DNA of 64,000 nt from positions 62,001 through 126,000 of the forward strand of contig NZ_JANIDV010000004.1 of assembly GCF_026385505.1 (NCBI RefSeq), given 5' to 3'. The position numbers were made by a program, and so were the translations under genes. Positions 9,376-19,280 of the stretch are shown here, piece by piece. Origin of the DNA: Bombella dulcis (GTDB lineage Bacteria > Pseudomonadota > Alphaproteobacteria > Acetobacterales > Acetobacteraceae). The notes below the pieces were generated by a model, which had not been told where the DNA came from, did not search any database, and worked only from the letters and a program-made list of their open reading frames with translations. How positions within the stretch are numbered: the first letter of the stretch is position 1; the number at the start of each line of letters is the position of its first letter.

Positions 9376-9397
9376 TAATTCATAATATTATGAATTA
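9376..9397. promoter_or_regulatory. 22-bp perfect AT palindrome
   Basis: The half-site TAATTCATAAT is followed immediately by its exact reverse complement. It lies 105 bp upstream of the candidate 22-residue peptide and just past the cfa terminator. It has no adjoining T-run, so it is more likely a protein-binding site than a terminator. A further GTTAC...GTAAC repeat lies on its peptide side. Confidence 0.4.
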
Positions 9398-9440
9398 ATT
9401 ACGTTTTCTATTTCCTGAACAGACAAGAACTTTTCAATAA

Positions 9441-9482
9441 AAACAAGATAGATATGGAATCCATTATACAGACCCATATCTA
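9441..9482 (-). terminator. Terminator of cfa
   Basis: A stem of TAGATATGG (9449-9457) with CCATATCTA (9474-9482). On the minus strand it is followed within a few bases by a T-rich run (from the A-rich stretch around 9438-9445). It is 39 bp past the cfa stop codon. Confidence 0.6.
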
Positions 9483-9520
9483 CCTTGCTGATATTCATAT
9501 CTTTTTACCTGAGACTCCAC

Positions 9521-10744
9521 TCACACCTTTGCACGCTGGGCATTTTCAGCCTCAAACATGTAGTCACGGGTCAGCGGTACAGCTTCAATGTCACGGGTGA
9601 TCTGAAGCTGGAAGTTCATATGGCCCTGAATGCGGAAGGCCAACTCACTGGCCAGCAGGTACAGCTCAAACATCCGCACGAAGCGGTCATCATACAGGGC
9701 ACGTATTTTCTCCCTGTTGGCATCAAAACGCTTCCGCCAGTGTGCCAGCGTCTTGGCGTAATGCAGACGCCAGACCTCACAGTCCGTCAGCCACAGTCCC
9801 GTCTGTTCAAGAGCCGCCAGTGTCTCGCTCAGGGCCGGAGAATAACCACCGGGGAAGATATATTTGGATATCCACGGGTTCGTCATCCCCGGTCCATCCA
9901 TGCGACCGATGGAATGGATCACCGCCACACCTTCCGGCTTCAGAAGACGTTTGAGGTGGTTGAAATAGGTCTCATACTGCCGCACCCCGACATGCTCGAA
10001 CATGCCGACGGACACGATGCGGTCAAACGGCTTTTTCAGCGTCCGGTAATCCAGAAGCTCGAAAGACACCAGATGATCCAGCTTCTCTTCCCGTGCACGC
10101 TCCCGGGCTACCTGAAGCTGCTCGATCGACAGGGTAATGCCCGTTACCTTGGCACCATAATCCCGGGCAAGAGTCAGGGCCATGCCACCCCATCCACAGC
10201 CGATATCCAGAACCTCAAGCCCCGGACGGTCGAGATTCAGCTTGGCAGCGATATGACGCTTCTTGGCAGTCTGGGCCTCATCCAGCGACATTCCGTCATG
10301 CTCGAAATAGGCGCAGGAATACTGCCTGTCTTTATCCAGGAACAGCTCATACAGGCTGCCATTGAGGTCATAATGATGCGCCACATTGCTGCGGGAGCGT
10401 CTGAGAGAATTCAGAGGCCGCAGCACACGGCTGACATAACGCAGCTTGCCGCTGATATCCTCACTCAGCAGGCCACCACGTTCAACATTCGGCATGACAA
10501 CCCAAAGCACATCTTCCAGTGAGCAGCCATCCGGCACGACCGTGCCATTCATGTACTCCTCACCAAAGGCGAGAGCAGGCTTGAAGGCCAGTGCCCTCTC
10601 CGCTGCAGCTGTCAGAATACGGACGGCAGCCTCACGCCCCGGCCTCTCTCCCTGATACTGCTGTACCGTGCCATCGCTATAAGTAACGGTCAGACTACCA
10701 AAGTAGATAAACCGCCTGAGCAGAGCGTCAAGAACCGATTTCAT
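9521..10744 (-). CDS. cfa: Cyclopropane-fatty-acyl-phospholipid synthase
   Basis: A 407-residue SAM-dependent enzyme that adds a methylene group across cis double bonds of membrane phospholipid acyl chains, a modification linked to acid and ethanol stress. The N-terminal lipid-binding part (about 1-130) precedes a class I methyltransferase core with the SAM motif VLDIGCGWGGMAL near residue 180. It contains the CFA-typical GITLSIEQ and SVGMFEHVG stretches and a C-terminal YWRKRFDANR-like segment (HWRKRFDANREKIR). Length matches CFA synthases (about 380-420). It is a single-gene unit with its own leader and terminator. Confidence 0.92.
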   Translation of the reverse strand: MKSVLDALLRRFIYFGSLTVTYSDGTVQQYQGERPGREAAVRILTAAAERALAFKPALAFGEEYMNGTVVPDGCSLEDVLWVVMPNVERGGLLSEDISGKLRYVSRVLRPLNSLRRSRSNVAHHYDLNGSLYELFLDKDRQYSCAYFEHDGMSLDEAQTAKKRHIAAKLNLDRPGLEVLDIGCGWGGMALTLARDYGAKVTGITLSIEQLQVARERAREEKLDHLVSFELLDYRTLKKPFDRIVSVGMFEHVGVRQYETYFNHLKRLLKPEGVAVIHSIGRMDGPGMTNPWISKYIFPGGYSPALSETLAALEQTGLWLTDCEVWRLHYAKTLAHWRKRFDANREKIRALYDDRFVRMFELYLLASELAFRIQGHMNFQLQITRDIEAVPLTRDYMFEAENAQRAKV

Positions 10745-10769
10745 GCATTATTCCATTCTGATTCGGAAT

Positions 10770-10804
10770 GAAACAGGCCCGCAAAACCAGGAACCGCCTG
10801 TTTC
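10770..10804 (-). promoter_or_regulatory. Stem-loop in the cfa 5' leader
   Basis: A perfect 9-bp inverted repeat, GAAACAGGC / GCCTGTTTC, with a 17-base loop, lying 26 bp upstream of the cfa ATG. No T-run follows it in the direction of transcription, so it is more likely an mRNA leader structure than a terminator. In E. coli cfa is controlled through its 5' leader by small RNAs; whether this one is used similarly is unknown. Confidence 0.35.
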
Positions 10805-10906
10805 AGCTAATTCTCTGAATTCTGACACAATTCGCAGATATAACAAACCCTCTAAAAGCTAAGAAAAAGCAGATCTCTTTCCTCCGATATCCTGCCCCGA
10901 GGACAC

Positions 10907-10940
10907 AAAAAAAACCCGACAGGACATGCCTGCCGGGTTT
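10907..10940 (-). terminator. Terminator of the rpsF-rpsR-rplI operon
   Basis: On the minus strand AAACCCGGCAGG pairs with CCTGTCGGGTTT with one mismatch, and the stem is followed by a run of eight T (A-run 10907-10914). It lies 29 bp past the rplI stop. Confidence 0.9.
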
Positions 10941-10968
10941 CCCCGAGTGATCTCCCTGATGGGATGGA

Positions 10969-11589
10969 TCAGCCCTGGTGACCGGTGCCTTCGGCCACTT
11001 TGCCTTCAGCAGCCAGAGCCGCTGCCTCAGCAGCAGCTTCTTCAGCGGCCTGCTCGGCATGAAGCTCACCGAGGATGTTATCCTCTTCTCCTTCCTGACC
11101 GACCACTTCGCCACGAGCCTGACGCTCGGCTTCTTCCTCAGAACGGGCCACATTGACCGTGATCTGGATGAAGACTTCCGGGTGCAGGATGACACGGGCT
11201 TCCACCAGACCAAGAACCTTGATCGGCTCATCCAGCACAACCTGCTGGCGGGCCACTGTCAGGCCGGCAGCCGTTGCGGCGGCAGCAATGTCACGGGGCG
11301 TCACGGAGCCATAGAGGCTGCCGCTGTCGCCAGCCTGACGGATCAGCGTCACGCTCAGGCCATGCATACGCTCGGAGAGACGCTCGGCCTCTTCACGCTT
11401 GCGGATGTTCAGGGCTTCCAGCTGGGCACGCTCATTGTCGAAACGGGCGCGGTTGGCGGCCGTGGCACGCAGGGCCTTGCCCTTGGGCAGCAGGAAGTTG
11501 CGGGCATAACCCGGCTTCACACGGACGATGTCGCCCATCTGGCCAAGGTTTTCCACGCGCTGAAGCAGAATCAGTGATGTCTGGGACAT
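10969..11589 (-). CDS. rplI: 50S ribosomal protein L9, with an acidic/alanine-rich tail
   Basis: The N-terminal L9 signature is present: [38 protein letters not shown] sequence in residues 6-39. A long connecting helix and the C-terminal domain follow to about residue 148. The protein is 206 residues, some 55 more than E. coli L9; the extra part is an Ala/Glu-rich low-complexity tail ([20 protein letters not shown]). Last gene of the S6-S18-L9 operon; it begins 10 bp after rpsR and ends before a strong terminator. Such tails are, to my knowledge, common in this family of bacteria. Confidence 0.95.
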   Translation of the reverse strand: MSQTSLILLQRVENLGQMGDIVRVKPGYARNFLLPKGKALRATAANRARFDNERAQLEALNIRKREEAERLSERMHGLSVTLIRQAGDSGSLYGSVTPRDIAAAATAAGLTVARQQVVLDEPIKVLGLVEARVILHPEVFIQITVNVARSEEEAERQARGEVVGQEGEEDNILGELHAEQAAEEAAAEAAALAAEGKVAEGTGHQG

Positions 11590-11599
11590 GTCATGCTCC

Positions 11600-11884
11600 T
11601 CAGTTTACAACGTAAGGGAGCAGGGCGAGGAAGCGGGCGCGCTTGATCGCCTGCGCCAGTTCACGCTGCTTTTTGGCCGACACTGCCGTGATGCGGCTGG
11701 GAACGATCTTGCCACGCTCGGACAGGAAGCGGCTCAGGAGGCGCACATCCTTATAGTCGATCTTCGGCGCATTGGCACCGGAGAACGGGCAGGATTTCCG
11801 ACGGCGATAGAAGGGGCGGCGTGCCCCGACGGCCAGACGGCGGGAGGCAGGGCTGACTGCCGGTGTCGTGTTTGTGTCTGACAT
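11600..11884 (-). CDS. rpsR: 30S ribosomal protein S18
   Basis: A 94-residue basic protein with the S18 core [29 protein letters not shown] (residues 22-50 region) and [22 protein letters not shown]. It binds S6 on the platform of the 30S subunit. The gene lies between rpsF (6 bp upstream) and rplI, the usual order. Confidence 0.97.
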   Translation of the reverse strand: MSDTNTTPAVSPASRRLAVGARRPFYRRRKSCPFSGANAPKIDYKDVRLLSRFLSERGKIVPSRITAVSAKKQRELAQAIKRARFLALLPYVVN

Positions 11885-11890
11885 GGTCTC

Positions 11891-12343
11891 TTACTCCGCT
11901 GCAGCCGCGTTGTGATCGCGCGTCTCTGAGGAATCATTATGACGGCGGCCACCACGGCCACTCTCATAACGCCCGCCGCTGCGGGAAGCACCACCACGGG
12001 ACCCACGCTCACCACGGTCATCCTTGCGGGACAGGATCGGGGACGGTGTCTCGTCAATCTCGTCAACACGGAGGGTCAGCAGACGCAGGACATCGTCATG
12101 CAGGCCCATCTGACGGCTCATCTCATTCATGGCCTCGACCGGAGCTTCAATCCCCAGCAGGACGTAATGACCCTTGCGGTTCTTCTTGATGCGGTAAGCG
12201 AGGGTACGCAGGCCCCAGAACTCACGCTTGCGGATGGTCCCACCATGCTCGCCAAGAATCCCGGAGATGCTCTCGACCAGGGCTTCAACCTGGGCCTGAG
12301 AGACATCGTTACGTGCAATCAGCACGGTCTCATAAAGTGGCAT
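11891..12343 (-). CDS. rpsF: 30S ribosomal protein S6, with an RG-rich tail
   Basis: A 150-residue S6 protein. The ferredoxin-like fold occupies residues 1-98 (MPLYETVLIARNDVS, then GLRTLAYRIKKNRKGHYVLL). The last ~45 residues are an Arg/Gly/Ser-rich low-complexity tail (GERGSRGGASRSGGRYESGR), longer than in most bacteria. First gene of the rpsF-rpsR-rplI operon. The GC-rich leader between 12344 and 12440 contains imperfect inverted repeats that could be an S6:S18-binding autoregulatory site, but I cannot show the conserved motif. Confidence 0.96.
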   Translation of the reverse strand: MPLYETVLIARNDVSQAQVEALVESISGILGEHGGTIRKREFWGLRTLAYRIKKNRKGHYVLLGIEAPVEAMNEMSRQMGLHDDVLRLLTLRVDEIDETPSPILSRKDDRGERGSRGGASRSGGRYESGRGGRRHNDSSETRDHNAAAAE

Positions 12344-12496
12344 GAAAACTCCCTTCGGATGAGGTCAACCCGGACCAGCCCAGTGCTGGCCTGAACGCAC
12401 TCCCCCAATGGAGCAGTGCCGGGTATAGCCGTTGCGCCGCCATAGCGCACGGCAGGGAAAACGACCTTCAAGCACAAAAACAGCCTGAAGGCAAGG

Positions 12497-12527
12497 AAAA
12501 CCGGCAGGGCCTGAGGCCCTTACCGGC
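12497..12527 (-). terminator. Terminator of rpoD
   Basis: On the minus strand CCGGTAAGGGCC pairs with GGCCCTGCCGG with a two-base bulge, followed by TTTT. It lies within 40 bp of the rpoD stop. Confidence 0.8.
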
Positions 12528-12535
12528 AAACTGAA

Positions 12536-14476
<1,941 letters not shown>

Positions 14477-14614
14477 CTTTACTCGAAAGTCAGTAGTGGG
14501 GCAGCTTGGAATTGGTTAATCCCGTCCTCCAAGTCAAGGACCGCAGCCCGAGAAACTTGCGATCACGTGCTTTATGGCAACGAATCCATCCGGATACTAT
14601 AACTACCGGATAGT

Positions 14615-16471
14615 TCAGGGGCCTTTTTCTTCAAGTTCCGGGCTTTCCCCCCGCCTCAGGGCAAACAGGACATTCTGTCTGGTCTGCATGGCCGCCAGCA
14701 GGCTCCGTTTTGTCGCCTCATCCGATTCGGATGAAGAACGGAAAAGAATCTCCACGGTCCTGCGGATTTCCTCCTCCACGTTTTCCTGAAGTGCCCGGAG
14801 ATTTTCCAGTGCATAGAAATGCCACCAGAGCTTCATGGCGGCCTGGAGGCGGTCCTCACCTTCCTCTATCCTGATCTGCCGGGGCATGGGGCTGCTGCAC
14901 ACCTGCCTGACAGCCCCGGCCAGACCATGCTCTTCCATCCAGGCCTGACAGCTTTCAGCCGTCAGGGCCTCCGTACAGTCATCGGCCCAGCTCAGTATGG
15001 CCGTGCGGATGGAGGACAGAGGCTCCGGCAGGGACAGGGCGTTATAGTCACGGTCAATACCGGGCAGAATCTCGGGATATTGCAGCAGGATGGCCGTCAG
15101 GATGTTCAGCCTCTCGCCACTGCCCTCCGCCACCGTCCGCTTCCCGGAAACGGGAATGACCGGAGCGGCCATGCCTGCCCCGCCCTGCCCGTACCCGCCC
15201 CGGCCTGTCTTCGGACGGCGATAGCGGGCAAAAAACATTCCGTTCAGCGTGCTGAGATATTCGCCGGCCAGCAGCCTGTCCGGAATCATCTGGCTCAGCT
15301 CATAGAGCTTCTTGCGCAGGGCCGCACGGCGTTCCGGTGTCGGGTCACGCTCCTGCGCCGTCAGCAGGCTGAACAGCTCTTCTTCCATCGGGCGGGCACT
15401 GGAGAGCCGATCCTCCATGCCCTGCATCCCTTCCCGCCGGATGAGGGAATCCGGATCATCCCCTCCCTCCAGACGGCAGAAACGCAGGTTCCGCCCGACC
15501 TTCAGCAGGGGCAACGCCACTTCGCAGGAACGCAGGGCCGCCCGCTGTCCAGCCCCGTCACCATCGAAGCAGATAATGGGCGTGTCGGTCATCCGCCAGA
15601 GAAGTTCCAGCTGCTCATCACCGAGAGCCGTGCCCAGCGGAGCCACGGCCCCGCCAAAGCCCGCCTGCACCAGGGCGATGACGTCCATGTAGCCTTCCAC
15701 CACGACGGCCTTTGCTCCCTTATGGATGGCCTGCCGTGCCTGGTCGATGTTGAAGAGCGTCCGCCGTTTGGAGAAAATGTCCGTCTCCGGCCCGTTCAGA
15801 TATTTGGGCTGCCCGTCCCCCAAAACGCGCCCGCCAAAGGAAATGATCCGCCCCTTCCTGTCCCGGATGGGAAAAGTGACACGGTTGAAGAACAGCTCGC
15901 CTCTGGGGCGACCAGCCTCGTCCATCCGCATCAGCCCGACCTGAACCAGCGTCTCCGCCGTGATGTTCTTCCCTTCCAGGGCCTTCAGGAGGGAGCGTCC
16001 ATCACCGGACCAGCCCAGCCCGAAACGCTCCAGCGTCTCTTCCGTCAGCCCCCTCTTCTGGAGATAGTCCAGCCCGCCACGTCCTTCCGGCTGATAGAGA
16101 CGCCGACGATAGATGGCCTGAACCTCATCCATGACATCATATAATGTCTGCCGGACACGGGCTTTCTCGACCTGCCGGGGATCATCAGCCGGCACCTCCA
16201 TGCCCGCCTCACTGGCCAGACGCTCCACCGCCTCCCGGAAGCCGGACCCTTCGCTCTGCATGACATAGCTGATCGCATCACCATGTGCTCCACAGCCGAA
16301 GCAGTGATAATGGTCATCATAGATATAGAGTGATGGTGTTTTCTCCCCATGAAAGGGACAGCATGCCTTCCAGTTCCGCCCGGAACGGACCAGCTTGTTG
16401 CGCCGCCCGAACAGGGAGGTCAGGGATGTCCGCTGGCGCAGCTCATCAAGAAACACAGTGTCTATGGCCAT
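14615..16471 (-). CDS. dnaG: DNA primase DnaG
   Basis: A 618-residue primase that makes RNA primers at the replication fork. The N-terminal zinc-binding domain has ligands C38, H41, C57 and C60 (CPFH...CFGC). The catalytic core contains the TOPRIM motifs VVEGYMDVIAL and ICFDGDGAGQ, and a C-terminal DnaB-helicase-binding region follows a Gly/Pro-rich linker near residue 415. I chose ATG 16471 (MAIDTVFL) because homologues begin there; the frame stays open to 16519, and a GTG two codons upstream sits at a good distance from GGGAGGGAG, so the exact start is uncertain. rpoD follows on the same strand after 138 bp. Confidence 0.94.
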   Translation of the reverse strand: MAIDTVFLDELRQRTSLTSLFGRRNKLVRSGRNWKACCPFHGEKTPSLYIYDDHYHCFGCGAHGDAISYVMQSEGSGFREAVERLASEAGMEVPADDPRQVEKARVRQTLYDVMDEVQAIYRRRLYQPEGRGGLDYLQKRGLTEETLERFGLGWSGDGRSLLKALEGKNITAETLVQVGLMRMDEAGRPRGELFFNRVTFPIRDRKGRIISFGGRVLGDGQPKYLNGPETDIFSKRRTLFNIDQARQAIHKGAKAVVVEGYMDVIALVQAGFGGAVAPLGTALGDEQLELLWRMTDTPIICFDGDGAGQRAALRSCEVALPLLKVGRNLRFCRLEGGDDPDSLIRREGMQGMEDRLSSARPMEEELFSLLTAQERDPTPERRAALRKKLYELSQMIPDRLLAGEYLSTLNGMFFARYRRPKTGRGGYGQGGAGMAAPVIPVSGKRTVAEGSGERLNILTAILLQYPEILPGIDRDYNALSLPEPLSSIRTAILSWADDCTEALTAESCQAWMEEHGLAGAVRQVCSSPMPRQIRIEEGEDRLQAAMKLWWHFYALENLRALQENVEEEIRRTVEILFRSSSESDEATKRSLLAAMQTRQNVLFALRRGESPELEEKGP

Positions 16472-16595
16472 GACCACACTGTGGCACTCCCTCCCGGAAA
16501 AAGGAAGACACGCCCTCATTCCCCCTTGACGAAACCGGTCACAGCCTCAACACATGACGGACCCCTTATCACAGAGAGCAGAGAGCGGGCCTTTC

Positions 16596-17537
16596 ATGAC
16601 ACGTTCCACATTCATCGGCATCGCCTGTGGTGCCGCAGCCGGTGCCCTATGGGGACTGTCCCTTCTCGCCCCGGAACTGATCAGCCCCTTTGCTCCCCTG
16701 CAGCTGGCCTCCGTGCGGTTTGTCACCTACGGGGTCATCGCCCTGCTGCTGCTGGCTCCCCGGCTGAAGAAACTCCTGCCCCATCTGGGAGCTGCTGAAT
16801 GGTGGGGCCTGCTGGGCCTCAGCCTGATGGGCAACATCATCTATTACAGCCTGCTCAGTACGGCCGTTCAGCTCTGCGGTGTGGCCATGCCTTCCCTGAT
16901 CGTGGGATTCATTCCCGTCACGGTGACGGTCGTGGGTGCCCTGCGGCAGGATTCAGCCGTCCATATCCGCCAGCTCGTTCCCTCCATGCTGCTCAGTGCC
17001 GGAGGGGTCATCTGCATTGCCTGGCAGAACTTCCATAACGCCGCCCACCCGCAGCATCACAGCAGCGTGCTTCTTCAGGTCGCCGGGCTGGTCATGGCCG
17101 CCTGTGCCCTGCTGAGCTGGACGGGGTTTGTCGTCAAGAACGCCAACTGGCTGAAGCGGCTTGACCATGTGTCCAACAATGACTGGAACCTGCTGACCGG
17201 CCTCGTCACCGGCGGGCTGGCCCTGCTGATGCTTCCTCTGGCCTTCCTGCTGCCCCAGCATCTGCCCGCTACGGGCTGGGCGCATTTCCTCATGATTGCC
17301 TGCGGGATCGGCCTGATGGCCTCGGTCGTGGCCAATGCCTTCTGGAACAGCATGACACGCCTCCTGCCCCTGACGATGGTCGGGCAGATGATCCTGTTCG
17401 AGACGCTCTTTTCCCTGTTCTATGGCTTTCTCTGGGAACAGCGTTTCCCCACCCTGCTGGAAGGCTGCGCCATCATTCTGGCCATCAGCGGCGTGATCTC
17501 CTGCGTGCGGGCACACGGCCCGGCAAAACACGGCTGA
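16596..17537 (+). CDS. DMT-superfamily (EamA) transporter, first of a tandem pair
   Basis: A 313-residue integral membrane protein with about ten hydrophobic segments arranged as two EamA repeats. Substrate unknown; EamA members typically export amino acids or other small metabolites. It is closely similar in full length to the next gene: both begin MTRS-(T/I)-(F/L)-IG, share GVAMPSLI-(V/I)-GFIPVTVT, and end with LPLTMVGQMILFETLFSL. The start at 16596 was chosen by alignment to that paralogue; the frame is open back to 16554. A transporter for a specific amino acid cannot be assigned from sequence alone. Confidence 0.85.
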   Translation: MTRSTFIGIACGAAAGALWGLSLLAPELISPFAPLQLASVRFVTYGVIALLLLAPRLKKLLPHLGAAEWWGLLGLSLMGNIIYYSLLSTAVQLCGVAMPSLIVGFIPVTVTVVGALRQDSAVHIRQLVPSMLLSAGGVICIAWQNFHNAAHPQHHSSVLLQVAGLVMAACALLSWTGFVVKNANWLKRLDHVSNNDWNLLTGLVTGGLALLMLPLAFLLPQHLPATGWAHFLMIACGIGLMASVVANAFWNSMTRLLPLTMVGQMILFETLFSLFYGFLWEQRFPTLLEGCAIILAISGVISCVRAHGPAKHG

Positions 17538-17621
17538 ACACGCCCTCCCTCTTGACGGGAGAGGCATTACCGACAACACAGGCTCCCATCACATAATTAA
17601 TAACCAGAAAAACGAGCCTGC

Positions 17622-18575
17622 ATGACACGGTCCATTCTCATTGGCACCGCCTACGGTGCCATGGCGGGAGCCTTCTGGGGCATCACCTTCCTTGCCCCGG
17701 AGCTTGTCGCTCCTTTCACGCCTTTTCAGCTTGCAACACTCCGGTATCTGACCTTCGGGGTCATCTCCCTGCTCATCCTTCTTCCCCGGCTGAAGACGCT
17801 GCTGCCACGCCTCTCTTTCAGGGCGTTCCGGGCACTCGTGCTGCTCGCCGTACTAGGCAGCGTGGGCTATTACAGCATGATGGGTGTTGCCATCCAGCTG
17901 AGCGGCGTGGCCATGCCGTCCCTCATCATCGGCTTCATCCCCGTCACGGTGACACTGGCTGGCATCTGCCGCCATAATGCGGTCGTCACGTTCCGTCAGC
18001 TCATCCCGTCCATCCTGCTCAGCACGGCAGGCATCCTCTGCATTTCATGGCAGAATTTCTTTATCGGCTCCGCCCTGCACCATACCGGCCCGCTCCTGCA
18101 GGCAGTCGGCCTGCTGATGGCCATTGGTTCCCTGCTGGGCTGGACGCTGTTCAATGTCATCAATTCCGACTGGCTGAAAAAACTGCATCACATCACGAGC
18201 GATGAATGGAACCTGCTGACGGGCGTCATGGCCGGTATCCTGTCCCTGATCATTCTCCTGCCTGCCGCCTTCTTCTGGCCTGCCCATCTGCCCACCACGG
18301 GCTGGGCACGTTTCTTCCTCATCTCCTGCGGCGTAGGACTGTTTTCCTCCACCATCGCCAACGCCTTCTGGAACCGCATGACCCACCTGCTGCCCCTGAC
18401 GATGGTCGGACAGATGATCCTGTTTGAAACACTCTTCTCGCTGATCTACGGCTTCCTCTGGGAACAGCGTCTGCCCACCATCTGGGAAGCAGCGGCCTTC
18501 CTGCTCTCCGTCAGTGGCGTGCTGGCCTGTGTCCGTGCCCACAAGAACAACGAAGCCTCCCATTCCTACCACTGA
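17622..18575 (+). CDS. DMT-superfamily (EamA) transporter, second of a tandem pair
   Basis: A 317-residue inner-membrane protein with ten predicted spans and two EamA domains. It is the paralogue of the upstream gene, from which it is separated by 84 bp. Conserved stretches (WGI/WGL plus LAPEL near the N-terminus, the second-repeat WNLLTG, and NAFWN-(S/R)-MT) run along the whole length. The arrangement indicates tandem duplication followed by divergence. It ends just before a strong bidirectional hairpin shared with the convergent yqeY-like gene. Substrate unknown. Confidence 0.85.
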   Translation: MTRSILIGTAYGAMAGAFWGITFLAPELVAPFTPFQLATLRYLTFGVISLLILLPRLKTLLPRLSFRAFRALVLLAVLGSVGYYSMMGVAIQLSGVAMPSLIIGFIPVTVTLAGICRHNAVVTFRQLIPSILLSTAGILCISWQNFFIGSALHHTGPLLQAVGLLMAIGSLLGWTLFNVINSDWLKKLHHITSDEWNLLTGVMAGILSLIILLPAAFFWPAHLPTTGWARFFLISCGVGLFSSTIANAFWNRMTHLLPLTMVGQMILFETLFSLIYGFLWEQRLPTIWEAAAFLLSVSGVLACVRAHKNNEASHSYH

Positions 18576-18586
18576 CATGAAAAACA

Positions 18587-18609
18587 CCGCCCGGAGCAGA
18601 ACCGGGCGG
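18587..18609. terminator. Bidirectional terminator between the transporter pair and the yqeY-like gene
   Basis: A perfect 8-bp GC stem, CCGCCCGG / CCGGGCGG, with a seven-base loop, flanked by AAAA on the left and GTTT on the right. It lies between convergent genes and can serve both. Confidence 0.7.
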
Positions 18610-18646
18610 GGTTTCTCACAATCCATCACGATGGCTGAAACATGTC

Positions 18647-19099
18647 TCAGCCAAGATAGGCCTTGACGAGACCGCTGGCACGGCCTGCATCCAGTACTGC
18701 CCCGAAGCGGCCTTTCAGGACACCCATCACCTTGCCCATGTCCTTCATGCCTTCCGCACCCGTTTCCTTCACGGCCTCAGCAATGGCCTCCTTCAGGGCT
18801 TCCTCGGAGAGTTCAGCCGGGAGATAGGCACGGATGGTCTCGATCTCGGCCTCTTCCTTGGCTGCCAGCTCGGGCCGGTTGCCCTGATGGTACATGGCGG
18901 CGGACTCCGTGCGGGTCTTGATCATGGAACGCAGGGCCAGAAGGATGTCATCCTCGCTCACCTCCCCGCTCTTGGCACGGGCTGCGACATCAAGGTCCTT
19001 GATCTTGGCGGAAATGGCACGGATCTGCGCCACACGGTCAGACTGACCAGCCTTCATGGCAGCCTTGAGATCATCCATGATACGGGTACGGAGCGACAT
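18647..19099 (-). CDS. GatB/YqeY domain protein
   Basis: A 150-residue protein made up entirely of a YqeY domain: MSLRTRIMDDLKAAMKAGQ at the start, ...YLPAELSEEAL in the middle and MGKVMGVLKGRFGAVLDAGRASGLVK at the end. The fold is related to the tRNA-binding tail of GatB, but the function of free-standing YqeY is not firmly known. It is divergent from carA, an adjacency often seen in alphaproteobacteria. The shared 258-bp region upstream holds the carA operators. Confidence 0.88.
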   Translation of the reverse strand: MSLRTRIMDDLKAAMKAGQSDRVAQIRAISAKIKDLDVAARAKSGEVSEDDILLALRSMIKTRTESAAMYHQGNRPELAAKEEAEIETIRAYLPAELSEEALKEAIAEAVKETGAEGMKDMGKVMGVLKGRFGAVLDAGRASGLVKAYLG

Positions 19100-19211
19100 G
19101 ATGGTCCTTTCTCAATTATGAGTTTATGATCGTCTCACTGTGGGAGCTTAAGAGGTAACAGCCCAGCCCCCTCCTGTCGATAAGGGCCGTCATCATGGAC
19201 AGAGTGCCTGC

Positions 19212-19230
19212 ATGGGAAAAAATTTCCCAG
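19212..19230. promoter_or_regulatory. Candidate operator O1 upstream of carA
   Basis: The sequence ATGGGAAAAAATTTCCCAG contains the inverted repeat TGGGAA-N5-TTCCCA (19213-19229). Its centre (19221) is exactly 50 bp upstream of the centre of the second copy. Confidence 0.6.
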
Positions 19231-19236
19231 TTTCAC

Positions 19237-19264
19237 TTGTTCTTCACAGACTGCACCTCATATG
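19237..19264 (+). promoter_or_regulatory. Possible carA promoter between the two operators
   Basis: TTGTTC at 19237-19242 is 16 bp from CATATG at 19259-19264 (or 18 bp from TATGGG). The -10 match is poor, but the pair lies between the two palindromes and the -10 side overlaps the second, as expected for a repressed promoter. Weak on its own. Confidence 0.25.
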
Positions 19265-19280
19265 GGAAAAAACTTCCCAT
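19262..19280. promoter_or_regulatory. Candidate operator O2 upstream of carA
   Basis: The sequence ATGGGAAAAAACTTCCCAT is a perfect 7-bp inverted repeat (ATGGGAA-N5-TTCCCAT). It differs from O1 mainly in the last spacer base and the outermost pair. It ends 77 bp before the ATG of the helix-turn-helix region. The ATG inside it is in frame with carA but lacks a ribosome binding site, so I take it as operator rather than start. Confidence 0.6.

Larger units (their letters stand above)
9073..9520. other. AT-rich 448-bp intergenic island between rsmA and cfa
   Basis: This stretch is much more AT-rich than its flanks; the 60 bases from 9361 contain only 12 G/C. From left to right it holds a terminator-type hairpin (9076-9105), a possible 22-codon minus-strand gene (9202-9270), a 22-bp perfect palindrome (9376-9397) and the likely cfa terminator (9441-9482). 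The middle three together look like one small minus-strand transcription unit. No tRNA fold is visible. Confidence 0.6.

Noticed and set aside
12344..12440. S6:S18 autoregulatory leader upstream of rpsF
   Set aside because: Imperfect repeats are present, but I could not recognise the conserved bulged CCG structure with confidence, so it is only mentioned under rpsF.
14588..14611. ATCCGG...CCGGAT inverted repeat just past the dnaG stop
   Set aside because: Six base pairs and no T-run; too weak to call a terminator between dnaG and rpoD.
17433..17450. TGGGAA...TTCCCC resembling the carA operators, inside the first EamA gene
   Set aside because: The spacer is six instead of five bases, one half-site is imperfect, and the bases encode the conserved WEQRFP of the protein, so coding constraint explains it.
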